A DNA stretch of 46,631 nt from Planctomycetota bacterium. GTDB lineage: Bacteria > Planctomycetota > Planctomycetia > Planctomycetales > Planctomycetaceae. The notes under the pieces are model-generated. The model had not been told where the DNA came from. It made no database searches and was given only the letters and a program-made list of their open reading frames with translations. Each line of letters opens with the position of its first letter. Position 1 is the first letter of the stretch. This document shows, piece by piece, positions 9,057-18,740 of the stretch. The stretch lies in assembly GCA_003388505.1 (NCBI GenBank), contig QQVO01000001.1:1-46631 (forward strand), given 5' to 3'. The translations under genes and the position numbers were made by a program.

Positions 9057-10583
9057 ATGAAGGCCGATATTCGTGAATTCAGGAACACACTTCAGACGCT
9101 GTTGGTGGCGGCAGTCACGTGTGGAATGCTGAGCCTGAGTGCAGGTGTCGGCGACGCCGCGGTGGCCGAGGACTTGGCGATTTGCGACCAGGTGGAAGAT
9201 GAATTGCTGCTCGATCAAGCCGTTTCATCGGTGAACATTGATGTCTCATGCAACGAGGGAATTGTGACTCTCGACGGAACGGTCGACAACATTCTTGCAA
9301 AGGATCGGGCGCAGCGGTTGACGGAAACGGTCCGCGGAGTGCTTTCGGTCGTCAATCTCATCGCCGTCCAGCCGCCGCAGGAGAAATCCGATCCCGAGAT
9401 CCAGGACGCGATCGAGACGGCACTGCTACACAATCCCGCGACCGAGTCTTACGAAGTCACAGTGACGGTTCAGGACGGAGTGGCGACGCTGGACGGGACG
9501 GTCGATTCCTGGCAGGAGAAGCAACTCAGCGCACACGTCGCGAAAGAGGTGGCGGGAGTCACCGAGATCGACAACCAGATCGGGATCGAAGTTGGTGAAA
9601 CGCGGATTGATTCGGAAATCAAGAATGACGTCGAGCAGTCATTGACGCGAGACGTTTTCCTCGACGGTGCCGGGTTGATCGATGTGTCGGTGGAAGACGG
9701 CAAGGTCACGCTGACGGGGACGGTCGGAAGTGTCTTTGAGAAAGGGCGGGCGCGAACACAAGCCTGGGTCACGGGAGTCAGCGACGTTGACAATTCGGCG
9801 CTGGAGGTCGCGAACTGGGCCGATGAAGAACGCGAGCGGAACACTGCTTACCCGACCTTAAGCGATTCGGAGATTGAAGAGGCCGTCAACCACGCGCTGT
9901 TGTACGACCCGCGGACGAATTCGTTTGCCATCGACGTCTCATGCGTAGACGGATACGTCGCGCTGCGGGGCACGGTCGACAACCTGAAGGCGAAACGGGC
10001 GGCCGAGCAGGACGCGCGGAACACAATCGGTGTGTACTCCGTGAACAACCGGCTGCAAGTGCGCACCGACGGGGAACTCACGGACGCCGACATTCAGGAG
10101 CGAGTTGAAAACGCGTTGCTGCGAAACCCGTACACCGACAGCTTCGAAATCACCGTGTTAGTCGAAAACGGGACGGCCAATCTCTACGGGACGGTCGATT
10201 CTTACTTCGAAAAGGCGGAAGCCGACGACGTCTCTTCCAACGTGCGAGGAGTGAACTTCGTCGATAACAACCTTGTGGTTTCGGACACCGTCAACAGCTA
10301 CGTCTACGACCCTTACGTCGATTCCTACGATCCCTACGGCTACGACTGGTACGACTACGATCGGCCGTACACATTCGAGACCGATGCGGATATTGAAGAC
10401 GACATCGAGGACGAATTGTGGTGGAGCCCGTTTGTCGACTCCGACCAGGTTTCCGTGACGGTCGAAAACGCGGAAGCAACGTTGACTGGAACCGTCGATT
10501 CTGTGATGGAGCGGCAGGCGGCTGCCGAGAACGCCATCGAAGGAGGCGCCGTTTCCGTGGACAACGAACTTACAATTGAGTGA
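9057..10583 (+). CDS. exported protein with six BON domains
   Basis: A 508-residue protein that begins with a signal peptide (hydrophobic about 13-31, then DAAVAED). Six BON domains follow, each built on a pattern such as VxVxxGxVTLxGTVDS...A...GV..VDN. They start near residues 40, 105, 180, 270, 345 and 443. BON domains bind phospholipid or lie at the cell envelope, as in E. coli OsmY, and are often osmotic-stress induced. Between the fifth and sixth is a linker of about 30 residues, near 413-441, made mostly of Tyr, Asp and Pro (for example YDPYVDSYDPYGYDWYDYD). The ATG is preceded by AAGGAGG at the right distance; the frame is open further upstream but that start has no support. The HPF-like/sigma-like gene follows after 106 bases. 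Confidence 0.87.
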   Translation: MKADIREFRNTLQTLLVAAVTCGMLSLSAGVGDAAVAEDLAICDQVEDELLLDQAVSSVNIDVSCNEGIVTLDGTVDNILAKDRAQRLTETVRGVLSVVNLIAVQPPQEKSDPEIQDAIETALLHNPATESYEVTVTVQDGVATLDGTVDSWQEKQLSAHVAKEVAGVTEIDNQIGIEVGETRIDSEIKNDVEQSLTRDVFLDGAGLIDVSVEDGKVTLTGTVGSVFEKGRARTQAWVTGVSDVDNSALEVANWADEERERNTAYPTLSDSEIEEAVNHALLYDPRTNSFAIDVSCVDGYVALRGTVDNLKAKRAAEQDARNTIGVYSVNNRLQVRTDGELTDADIQERVENALLRNPYTDSFEITVLVENGTANLYGTVDSYFEKAEADDVSSNVRGVNFVDNNLVVSDTVNSYVYDPYVDSYDPYGYDWYDYDRPYTFETDADIEDDIEDELWWSPFVDSDQVSVTVENAEATLTGTVDSVMERQAAAENAIEGGAVSVDNELTIE

Positions 10584-10689
10584 GTTTCCCCGAATAGAGT
10601 TCCGAAGAGTTCGAACCGGGGGAGGCCATCGGGCTTTCCCCGGTTTGTATTGCAGCAACACCGCGAGCAGACAATTACAGGAGTCAATC

Positions 10690-11748
10690 GTGGAATACCG
10701 ATGGGTATACACCGGATGCGACGCCGAAGACGAGCGAACGTTGGCCGCGCACTGGGAGGACTTGCAGCCGGGTTGGGATGCACGGCTGAAAGCGTTGGAT
10801 CGGTTTCCAGACGACGCAACGATTTCCATTGTCCATCGTGCCCAGGAGACGCCGGCTTGGTCCGCACAGGCGACGCTTGTCTTTCCCGGAGAGGTAATTG
10901 CGGAGGAAGCGGAGTCACTGCAGGCGCGAACCGCACTGGAGGAACTCGTGAACCGTCTCTCCCGCCGCGTGGATGAATTGCAGGATCGGCCGGAAGGGAG
11001 GGTGCAGCGGCGTCGCGGCATCGAAGGGGTCGTGCCGTTCCTGGAGCAGGCGTGGAGGTCGAAACGGATGAACGGATTCGCGGCGTTCTTGCGGCCGATT
11101 TTGACATCATTCCGGCAGTACGCCCGGAGGGAACTTGCGATGCACGAAATCGAAGGTGATGTGGCGGAAGGGGAACTCGAAGTCGAGGAGTTGCTGGACG
11201 AGGCGCTCTTGCGGGCGTGGGATCACTTCGATCAACGACCCGGTGGGCTGGCGCTGGACGCCTGGCTGGCGGGGCTGATCGGACAGGCTTTGGAAGAGCA
11301 GGCCGCAGCCGCAAATAACGAGGTCTCACTGGACGAGACGGTGCGAGCGGAGCCCCATCGTCCCTTCGACGCTGAGTCGTCGCGAGACAGCTGGGTCGAG
11401 CAGCCGGCGGCGTCAGACGCGATCGCGTTGGCCGACCTGCTTCCGGGAAGACCGGCTCCCGACGCATGGGAACAGCTTGATTCCGATCACCGGCAGGCTG
11501 GCCTCAACCGGGTTCTTGCGCGGTTGACGCGGGAACAGCGACAGTCGCTGCTCCTCTCGGCCGTGCATGGCCTTGCAGCGGCGGAGATCGCTGCGATCCA
11601 GGGTGAGGGGATTTCATCAGGCCAGGCGCAAGCGGCTGTCGAAGCCGGCCGCGACTCATTGACCCGGCTGATCGATGATGAAGAAGTCTGGACTGACTTT
11701 CAGGAAGAGTTCGAGCGACACCGGCATGATCCGCTGCGCCGGACATGA
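10690..11748 (+). CDS. HPF/RaiA-like domain fused to sigma-70-like domains
   Basis: A 352-residue protein with an unusual build. Residues 1 to about 100 resemble a ribosome hibernation factor (HPF/RaiA): ALDRFPDDATISIVHR, WSAQATLVFPGEVI and a closing helix ALEELVNRLSRRVDELQ. Residues about 115-195 resemble sigma region 2 (FAAFLRPILTSFRQYARREL, then EELLDEALLRAWDHFDQRP). Residues about 280-335 resemble sigma region 4 (LTREQRQSLLLSAVHGLAAAEIAAIQG). The GTG start at 10690 has CAGGAG before it, while the longer frame from 10576 overlaps the BON gene and lacks support. A second, shorter protein of the same plan lies at 27935-28693. The function is inferred: it could bind ribosomes, RNA polymerase or both. 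The homology is from reading and needs profile confirmation. Confidence 0.72.
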   Translation: MEYRWVYTGCDAEDERTLAAHWEDLQPGWDARLKALDRFPDDATISIVHRAQETPAWSAQATLVFPGEVIAEEAESLQARTALEELVNRLSRRVDELQDRPEGRVQRRRGIEGVVPFLEQAWRSKRMNGFAAFLRPILTSFRQYARRELAMHEIEGDVAEGELEVEELLDEALLRAWDHFDQRPGGLALDAWLAGLIGQALEEQAAAANNEVSLDETVRAEPHRPFDAESSRDSWVEQPAASDAIALADLLPGRPAPDAWEQLDSDHRQAGLNRVLARLTREQRQSLLLSAVHGLAAAEIAAIQGEGISSGQAQAAVEAGRDSLTRLIDDEEVWTDFQEEFERHRHDPLRRT

Positions 11749-12069
11749 CCGAGCGAAAGGCGACGACCAGTTGCTGCTGGCAACGAAGGACAGGTGTGTC
11801 AGGCCGTCGAGCGCGCCGTGTAGCCGAAGAAAGCCGCGTTTTCACATCTTCCGCGGCGGGAGGCAATGTCCGGGGCTGCTACTCCGGATCGGCGCCACGG
11901 CGGTGTCAGCAGCACATTGGGCATCAGCGTGCGGAAGCGGCGCGCGGGTGCGGATTGGTCAGTGTCGACCGAGGAGAAGAGAGCATGCCGGTCCGAAGGA
12001 GAAATGACCGCGAAGATTGAAACCCGCCCAGGACACAGGGCCGCGAACTGCCCGAGTCGGGTGCACAAA
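11749..12069. other. convergent intergenic region
   Basis: About 320 bases between converging genes. Short frames are open on both strands but have neither ribosome-binding sites nor recognisable products. No clear bidirectional terminator was found. Confidence 0.4.
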
Positions 12070-14091
12070 TCAGATGTGATCCCGCGGGATGGTCTGGTCC
12101 CAGTTGCGGCTGAACACACGTTTGTCGCCTTCAAACGCATCAAGTTCCGCCCGGACTTGGAAGTGCGTGCTGGTACAGGACATCACGGTCCGCCCGCGCG
12201 TTTCGATCTGCCAATCGCCGCGCTTCAGACCGCGCAAAAAGAGCGTCTCGCCGCGGCAGGATTCAAAATCGTCACCTCGAAAGCTGTACCGTTCCTCGGC
12301 TTTATTCTTGATTTGAAGGTCGATTGCATTGAGACGACGCACCCCCTCATCCTTGATGACGCGCAGGGTGGAGACATCGTTCTCCAGATCTCGAATGACC
12401 AGCCAGTTGTGTTGCGCTGGCTCAATCAGCGTCGTCGCCAAAGGCGGCGCCGACAGGGCTTCTGGGAACGGAGGCAGGTTGGCGTCCGCAGAACGCGGCT
12501 CACGGACCGGCAACACCAGTTGGCTGGCGCCGCTGTAGATGGTCAGCCGCACAGGCACCGGCGGAGCCCAGGCCAAAGGCCAGTAAGACGTTGAAATAGC
12601 CACACGCAGCCTGTGTCCGCGAGGAAAGGCTTGCGCCACGCCATTCAGCGGTACGCGAACGCGGTAGCGCCGGCCCGGCTCCAACGGTTCCGGAGTGGCG
12701 TGGCCGTTGCGATGCGTCAGGTTCAACAATCCATAGGTCACGCGAGTGGCCTTGTCGTCGTCGGCCACATCGGAGAGCCGAATCGCAACCATCCCCAGCG
12801 GCCGATTGGACGACAGCTCCAGCTCCACCACCACCGTCCCCAGGATTTCCAGCGGTTCGTTCAACGGCGGACTGTCGAACACCAACGCTCCGCCGTCTTC
12901 CTGCCGCTGATCGTGCGGCAGATCTGGCGTGGCGGCATAGGAACACCACTTGCCTGCAAAAAGCCCCACGCTCAGCGGAGACTGGATCGTCAACGGGATC
13001 TCGGCGGCCTCCTGGAGCGCGGGCACGATCTGATTCCGACCGAGTTGAAACGTCTCCGGTTTGATGTCCGGCGACGGCCAGGTCGCTTCGGCGACCCAAC
13101 GACCCGGCCTCGTCTGGTATCGCGTCGTGGGCGGCACGCTGTCCTGCATCCAGACCCGCAACATCGGACCATCCATGATGTTGTTGTTGATGCCCTTCAG
13201 CCAGCGGTCCCACCACGCGACGGCTTCTTGCAGGAATCCGATCGCCGGGCCGGGCACTCCGATGTGAGGATACTTGTGGCTCCAGGGACCGATAAAGCCC
13301 AGCCGCGGAACGCGCAGGTTCTCGAGAAGGCGGAACACCGCGTTGGAGTAGCCGTCGGCCCAGCCGCTGACCGCCATGACCGGGCAGTTAATGGCGGAGA
13401 AATCTTCGCACACCGAGCCGTGCTCCCAATAGGCATCGCGGCGCTGATGTTGGAGCCATGTGTGCACCCAGACGCCGCTCCCTTCCAGCCGCTCAAGCCA
13501 CATCTCGCGCCACCGCTGGCCGACCAGTTCGGGATCGGGAGGCAGCGAGTTGTAGGCAAACATGGTCGAGGCCCAGGAGAGGTTGTCCCCCAGCAGGCAA
13601 CCGCCCATGTAGTGCACGTCGTCCGTATATCGATCGTCGGTGGAACAGAGTGTGATGACGGCTTTCAGTCCCGGCGGCCGGCGGGCTGCAATCTGAAGGC
13701 CGTTGAAACCGCCCCAGGAAATGCCCATCATGCCGACGTTGCCGTCACACCAGGGTTGTTGCGTGAGCCAGCCAATGACCTCCTCGCCGTCGGCGAGTTC
13801 CTGTTCCAGGTACTCATCCGTCAGCACGCCGTCGGAGTCTCCGCTGCCCCGCATGTCCACCCGCACGCTGGCGTATCCATGACCGGCAAAGTAGGGATGG
13901 TTCAGCGCATCCCGTTGGGCTGTGAAATCTCGCTTGCGGTAGGGCAGATATTCCAGGACGGCTGGAACGGGACGGGTCTCGGCATCCTCGGGCATCCAGA
14001 TGCGGGCCGCCAAACGGACGCCGTCCGAGAGCGTGATCCAGGTGTGCTCAATTTCGCGAACCGCGTGCGGAAACGTGCTGACAGTCTTCAT
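12070..14091 (-). CDS. CocE/NonD family alpha/beta hydrolase
   Basis: A 673-residue hydrolase of the X-Pro dipeptidyl-peptidase/cocaine-esterase superfamily, which cleaves esters, amides or acyl-peptides. The catalytic triad is readable: Ser125 in GISWGG, Asp246 in SGWADGYS and His272 in GPWSHKYPH. The oxyanion region LEYLPYRKRD and the block VDMRGSGDSDG are typical. The C-terminal half is the jelly-roll domain with the conserved VPLNGVAQAFPRGHRLRV-like stretch. There is no signal peptide, so the enzyme is cytoplasmic. Its ATG overlaps the stop of the ATP-grasp gene by four bases, so both are made together and probably act on related substrates. The natural substrate is unknown. Confidence 0.9.
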   Translation of the reverse strand: MKTVSTFPHAVREIEHTWITLSDGVRLAARIWMPEDAETRPVPAVLEYLPYRKRDFTAQRDALNHPYFAGHGYASVRVDMRGSGDSDGVLTDEYLEQELADGEEVIGWLTQQPWCDGNVGMMGISWGGFNGLQIAARRPPGLKAVITLCSTDDRYTDDVHYMGGCLLGDNLSWASTMFAYNSLPPDPELVGQRWREMWLERLEGSGVWVHTWLQHQRRDAYWEHGSVCEDFSAINCPVMAVSGWADGYSNAVFRLLENLRVPRLGFIGPWSHKYPHIGVPGPAIGFLQEAVAWWDRWLKGINNNIMDGPMLRVWMQDSVPPTTRYQTRPGRWVAEATWPSPDIKPETFQLGRNQIVPALQEAAEIPLTIQSPLSVGLFAGKWCSYAATPDLPHDQRQEDGGALVFDSPPLNEPLEILGTVVVELELSSNRPLGMVAIRLSDVADDDKATRVTYGLLNLTHRNGHATPEPLEPGRRYRVRVPLNGVAQAFPRGHRLRVAISTSYWPLAWAPPVPVRLTIYSGASQLVLPVREPRSADANLPPFPEALSAPPLATTLIEPAQHNWLVIRDLENDVSTLRVIKDEGVRRLNAIDLQIKNKAEERYSFRGDDFESCRGETLFLRGLKRGDWQIETRGRTVMSCTSTHFQVRAELDAFEGDKRVFSRNWDQTIPRDHI

Positions 14092-15413
14092 GACGCCCTG
14101 CGGCGCTCCTCATCGGTGAACTCGAACGGCAGCAGTTCGAAGGCGCGTTCCTTCTTCTTTAGCAAGTCACGTTGATTCTGCGCGCCGATGTAGACGTTCG
14201 CCAGTTCGAAGCTGTAGCTGTCCTGATGCTGCAGTTCCGAGAGGCGGGTCTGCTCTTTCACGCCGATCTTGATGAGCGCGTCCGGAATCTCGGCTTGGAC
14301 GCGTTGGATGTCGTTTTCCGAGGGCGTCTGCGTCACCAAGGCGTCTCCGTAGTGACGCATGAAGAATTTGGCGGCGCACTTGAACTTGCCCTCGCGTGTG
14401 GGCGGCGTTGGCTCTTCTCCCAGCGCAAGTTGGATCATCACTTTGTGATTCGAGGCCCCGTCCACCTTCTCGAACAGGTCACAATGCGACTGGCTGATGC
14501 GGGGATTGATCTCCAGCAACCAGATTTTGCCGTTGTCGGCATTGTAAAAGAACTCCACGTTGAAAGGCGCCATGTCGTAGCCAATATGCGACATGACTCT
14601 CTCGGCCGCATCGATCATCCGCGATCGAACATTCTTCGGAAGTTGCGAGGGGTACTGGTATCGCGAGAATGTTGAGCGGTTGCTCGCGCGGAAGGAATCC
14701 ACCACTCCGTAGACACGTACTTCACCGGAATAGACGTAGCCCTCGACGGTGCACTGTCGCCCCGTGATGATCTCTTCGGCGATACAATGCAGGCCGTCGA
14801 CGCCGTCGACCTCCTGCGGCAGATCGACACGTTGCAGCGCATCGTTGAACTCGTTACCCAACCGGCCGATGTTGTTGCGGATCTGTGGAACGACCGCCTC
14901 CAGATCCCGCCGATTCTTGATGCGGAAGCCGAGGTATGAGGCAAACGACTTGATCGGCTTCAACCAGTAGGGGTAGTCCAACGAAATGTTGTCGACTTGG
15001 GCGTCGTCGAAAGGGTCGACGGAACGAAACTTCGGCACCATCTCCGGAATCACCTTCCGCGACTCGATGCGGCTCCAGTACTTGTGTTCGCACTTTAGAA
15101 CACTTTCCAGCGACGCGGACGGCAGATTGCGCCGTTGCGAAAGCACCGGCACGAGATCGGTAATTGGGAAGTCCCAGTAACCGACGATTGCATCGATCGA
15201 ACCGGGGAACTCGTCAAGTTGCGCTTCCGCCCGTCGGAGCAGGTGGTCCAGCGGACATGGTTCCGCGGACCGGATCTCGCTCAGGTCGAGGAGCCCGTGA
15301 ATCTCGTAACGGTCGGCGGCAGCCAGAGAATGCAGTTTGGCAAAGTTGAACTCGTCGCGTCCGACAACGAAAATGTTCTTTCGCGGACCGTCCGCCTTGT
15401 TCGCTGTTTCCAT
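14088..15413 (-). CDS. ATP-grasp domain enzyme
   Basis: A 441-residue protein of the ATP-grasp ligase group, which joins a carboxylate to an amine or thiol through an acyl-phosphate. The N-terminus (FVVGRDEFNFAKLHSL) resembles a pre-ATP-grasp Rossmann-like domain. The central part has WLKPIKSFASYLGFRI, an IAEEIITGRQCTVEGY segment and the Mg/ATP motif FNVEFFYNADNGKIWLLEINPRISQSH near 300-325. A hydrophilic C-terminal tail follows. The start ATG has only a weak ribosome-binding site. It overlaps the downstream CocE-type gene by four bases and follows the DUF2267 gene by about 55 bases on the same strand. A peptide or amino-acid ligase role is plausible; no substrate can be read from the sequence. 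Confidence 0.85.
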   Translation of the reverse strand: METANKADGPRKNIFVVGRDEFNFAKLHSLAAADRYEIHGLLDLSEIRSAEPCPLDHLLRRAEAQLDEFPGSIDAIVGYWDFPITDLVPVLSQRRNLPSASLESVLKCEHKYWSRIESRKVIPEMVPKFRSVDPFDDAQVDNISLDYPYWLKPIKSFASYLGFRIKNRRDLEAVVPQIRNNIGRLGNEFNDALQRVDLPQEVDGVDGLHCIAEEIITGRQCTVEGYVYSGEVRVYGVVDSFRASNRSTFSRYQYPSQLPKNVRSRMIDAAERVMSHIGYDMAPFNVEFFYNADNGKIWLLEINPRISQSHCDLFEKVDGASNHKVMIQLALGEEPTPPTREGKFKCAAKFFMRHYGDALVTQTPSENDIQRVQAEIPDALIKIGVKEQTRLSELQHQDSYSFELANVYIGAQNQRDLLKKKERAFELLPFEFTDEERRRAS

Positions 15414-15467
15414 GGGTCGACTGGTCCAGGGTATTCTTCAGTCGGGACGCCTCTCCCGTCGGTTCGG

Positions 15468-15929
15468 TCATTCGCGGCTCGCGCCGACGGCGACCGCTTC
15501 GTGCCACAGTTCGCGAATGCCGGATGACAGGCTGGTGAACACGTGCTCCACCTCACCCGCGGAAATGCGTCGCGTCAACAGCCGGAAAACTCCGATTGCC
15601 GCCTCGACAGGTTCGACGATCGGCTCTTGACCGGGGGTGACGCTTAATTCCTCGCCGAGTTGCTTGAGGAACTCGTCGCGGCTGCGATCTTTCTTCGGAT
15701 TCTGAGACGGGCGCCAGCCTTCGTAGTAGAATCCCCGCACCAGCATCGGCAGTTGAGCGCCCAGGTCGGTCGCCTCGTCGACGCTCAACCGGTCGCGAAC
15801 CGCGTGGAGCACGCTCCGCAGCGCGTGATACGCCCCTTGCCGGTCTTCGCAAACGGAATCATTGATCAAGTCGTCCAGCCACTCATTGGTCGTGTGGACC
15901 GTACTGTCAAACGACCGCCATCCAGTCAT
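15468..15929 (-). CDS. DUF2267 domain protein
   Basis: A 153-residue cytoplasmic protein matching the DUF2267 pattern: TNEWLDDLINDSVCEDRQGAYHALRSVLHAVRDRLSVDEATDLGAQLPMLVRGFYYEGW written in pieces here as ALRSVLHAVRDRLSVDEA, LGAQLPMLVRGFYYEGWRP and, later, AIGVFRLLTRRISAGEVE. It is probably an all-helical protein. DUF2267 proteins are of unknown function; in many genomes they lie beside stress and small heat-shock genes. The ATG is preceded by AAAGGAG at good spacing. It is first in a minus-strand run with the ATP-grasp and CocE-type genes. Confidence 0.85.
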   Translation of the reverse strand: MTGWRSFDSTVHTTNEWLDDLINDSVCEDRQGAYHALRSVLHAVRDRLSVDEATDLGAQLPMLVRGFYYEGWRPSQNPKKDRSRDEFLKQLGEELSVTPGQEPIVEPVEAAIGVFRLLTRRISAGEVEHVFTSLSSGIRELWHEAVAVGASRE

Positions 15930-16104
15930 GGCTCGCTCCTTTCGTCATTGTCTGTTTCAACGGACTTCCGCTGATCTCTCACGTTGCACGGCTCCCGCCT
16001 CTTCCGCTGAATCGGCTTGAGTCGCGGCTACTTTCAATTATGAGCGATTGCCGGGTCATGCGCGCACGGGACATGGGCGCATCTTCCGGTGGAGCGAGTC
16101 CCCG

Positions 16105-18498
16105 TCACCGGCTGGGGCCGTCCCCCAGGGCTCGTTGAATCCCCCTGGCACGTTCCAAGAGACGCTTTGACAGCGCCTTGCGGCGACGATGCCACACGCT
16201 CTCGTCCCACAATGCCAGAAACGAAGGCACCAGCAGCGGTCGGACGACAAACGTGTCGAGAATAATGCCGAATGCCAGCGCGAATCCGAGTTGCATCATC
16301 CCCGAGAGACTGCCGCCGATCGCCAACGTGGAAAAGGTCCCGGCCATGATGAAGCCGCAACTTGAGATCACCACACCTGTGCGACCGAGGGCCGCGGCAA
16401 TGGCGGGCCTGGTTTCGGCACGTTCGCGCTCTTCGTCCGCCCGCTTGACAAGCAGCACGTTGTAGTCGGCGCCGACCGCCATCAGCACGGCGAACAGGAA
16501 CAAGGGAACCGTCCAGTGCAGTCCGGGAAAATCGCCGTTCGCAAGAAACGCAAACAGATGAAACGTCGCTCCGACGGTGACGAAGTAGGTCAGCAGGACC
16601 GTCAGCACGAGATACACCGACACGGCGAATCTCCTCAGCATGGCGACCAGCACTGTGAGGACCCCGGCCGCGATGAGTGGCTGGATCAGCGATCGGTCGC
16701 GTTCGGCGACGGCTTTCAGATCACGGACGCCGGCTGTGGCGCCGGCGAACCGGACGTCCGCGCTCTGAAACCTTGCCGGCAATTCCCCGTGTACGGCGTG
16801 GCGAATCTCGTCGAAACGTTGAATCGATTCTCGCGAGAGCGGATCATTCTTCAGCACCAGTTGCAACCGCGTGACGCGACCGTCTGCGGTGGAGGAGACA
16901 TACCGCTCGACCGCTTCGCGGCGCGCGATGCGTCGCTGAACGAGACTGAGAACGCCGTCCGTCGTCGACCCGACTTCGCGGCCCACGCCAAGCGGTTCCG
17001 CCACGCTACGGATTTCTGCAATCCCGAGTTCATCTTTCCGCCGGGCAAGGCGGCCGGTCCATTCATCGATCAGTTTGATCGATTCACTCTGTGTGAAATC
17101 GATGTTCGGCGCCCGGAGAAGGACCGTGATCGGGCCCGCCTTGCCGGGTGAGAAATGCTGGGCGAGGAGTTGCGTCCCGCGCACGCTCGGCGCATCGGCC
17201 GGGAGGTTGTCAACGAGTCCGTAACTCAGTTCGTCGTTTCGGACGGCGCCGCTGACCGCGGGCAGGACCAACACAGCGACCGTCAGCACCCAGACGAGTC
17301 CGGGTCGTGCGACCACACTTCGGCCGATGCGGTTCCACAATCGGTCAGCCGGATTCCCCGGCGGACCACCGTCGGCGACATCCTGCGAGTTTCGAGGCCA
17401 GAACGTCCATGTTCCCGTAAGGCAGAGGAGCGCCGGCGTGAGCGTGAGCGAAGCACACAGCATAGCGAACAGGCCAAAGGCGATCGTGATTCCGGCCTGG
17501 TGAAACTTGTCGAAGGTGGCGAAGACGAGCATCCCGATCCCGAAGATCTCCGTGCCGGCGCTTGCGGCGACGGCGACGCCGACCCGGTGGACGGCGATCG
17601 CGACCGCGTGCCTCGAATCGCCGAGGGCTGCCAATTCCTCCTGAAAACGCGAAACGAGGAACAGGCTGTAGTCGACTCCCGCCCCATAGACAAGAACCGT
17701 CGTGTAGACCTCGATTCCCTCGAAGAGATTGACGTAGCCCCGTTCCGCCAGCAGAGCGAGAGAGTTGAGCGCCACGGTGATGCCACAAGAGAGCGTTGCG
17801 AGCGGAATCAGCGCCGCAAACGGGGCGCGAAAGGCGATCAGCAGCAGTGAGATCACCAGCCACGGAGTCCACGACTGGATCCGGCGACCGCTCTGTTCAC
17901 GGGCCGTCAGGTCGTCCCGACCCACCGTCGCGCTGCCGGTGAGCGCCAGTTCGAGCCCTTCCGGCACTTTCCCGCGGGACGGCAGGGCGTCGATCGCTTC
18001 TGCCGCCTGATCGACGAATCGTTTCACCCGGTCGTGCAAGAACTCGGTCGTCAACTCCACGACGACAAGCGTGGCCCGTCCGTCTTCGCTGTCAAGGAGT
18101 TCTTCAGATCTGACGTCTGCCGTGAGCACGTCGGCAACGAGCGGCAGCTTCTGCGACGAATCATCTGCCGCTTGCGATTCTTCAAGAGACTCGAGTTCCG
18201 GAACCACGGTTTCCCGGATAAAGCGGCGATCCGTCTCGGTCAGTTCTTCTCCCTGACCGCTGCGGCGAACAAGGATCACCAGGCTGCTGTCGGCGCGTCG
18301 GTCGGGCCAAGCCTGGTCGAACAGCCGTTCCGCTTGACGGCTCGGTTGAGAGCGGGGGAGGAACTCGAAGTGGCCTTCCTCAAGGACGGAATCCAACGGA
18401 GGCGCAAAAAGCGTGAGTGCCGCCAGCAACGCCGCCCAGCCCACAGCGACCGCGAGCGGCTGACGCGAGACAATCCTGCCGATGGCTTCGAGAAGCAT
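16105..18498 (-). CDS. MMPL-family RND transporter
   Basis: An inner-membrane transporter of about 797 residues. It has the MMPL layout: one transmembrane helix near the N-terminus, a large periplasmic domain, a five- to six-helix bundle (including VYGAGVDYSLFLVSRFQEE), then a repeat of the same with AVGADYNVLLVKRADEE and a final helix set. The paired GAGVDYS and AVGADYN motifs carry the proton-relay Asp residues of the family. Members export lipids, hopanoids or other hydrophobic compounds. ATG 18498 is preferred over a TTG nine codons upstream because the hydrophobic start begins there; its ribosome-binding site is weak. It lies downstream of the UPF0182 gene on the same strand, about 240 bases away. 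The substrate is unknown. Confidence 0.88.
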   Translation of the reverse strand: MLLEAIGRIVSRQPLAVAVGWAALLAALTLFAPPLDSVLEEGHFEFLPRSQPSRQAERLFDQAWPDRRADSSLVILVRRSGQGEELTETDRRFIRETVVPELESLEESQAADDSSQKLPLVADVLTADVRSEELLDSEDGRATLVVVELTTEFLHDRVKRFVDQAAEAIDALPSRGKVPEGLELALTGSATVGRDDLTAREQSGRRIQSWTPWLVISLLLIAFRAPFAALIPLATLSCGITVALNSLALLAERGYVNLFEGIEVYTTVLVYGAGVDYSLFLVSRFQEELAALGDSRHAVAIAVHRVGVAVAASAGTEIFGIGMLVFATFDKFHQAGITIAFGLFAMLCASLTLTPALLCLTGTWTFWPRNSQDVADGGPPGNPADRLWNRIGRSVVARPGLVWVLTVAVLVLPAVSGAVRNDELSYGLVDNLPADAPSVRGTQLLAQHFSPGKAGPITVLLRAPNIDFTQSESIKLIDEWTGRLARRKDELGIAEIRSVAEPLGVGREVGSTTDGVLSLVQRRIARREAVERYVSSTADGRVTRLQLVLKNDPLSRESIQRFDEIRHAVHGELPARFQSADVRFAGATAGVRDLKAVAERDRSLIQPLIAAGVLTVLVAMLRRFAVSVYLVLTVLLTYFVTVGATFHLFAFLANGDFPGLHWTVPLFLFAVLMAVGADYNVLLVKRADEERERAETRPAIAAALGRTGVVISSCGFIMAGTFSTLAIGGSLSGMMQLGFALAFGIILDTFVVRPLLVPSFLALWDESVWHRRRKALSKRLLERARGIQRALGDGPSR

Positions 18499-18740
18499 GA
18501 ACGAACCTGATACGGGCGGCGTCAACGTGGTTCCGAACGCGACGTCATTGACGACATCGCTCCCAACAAGAACGCAGCCGACGAAGATGGTCGCAACAAC
18601 CCCCGCAGTGACGCAGCCGAACTGTCAGTCGCGATGCCAACCAATATCCGCAGCATGCCGACCGGCACGGCCGCGCCGCCAATCCACATCGACCGGCGTG
18701 CCGTACGTCTGCTCGAGGTGTGTTCCGCTCTTTGTGCCGA

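Noticed and set aside
12613-14175. 520-codon plus-strand frame opposite the CocE-type hydrolase
   Set aside because: The minus-strand protein has a full catalytic triad; the plus frame has an Arg/His/Pro-rich shadow composition.
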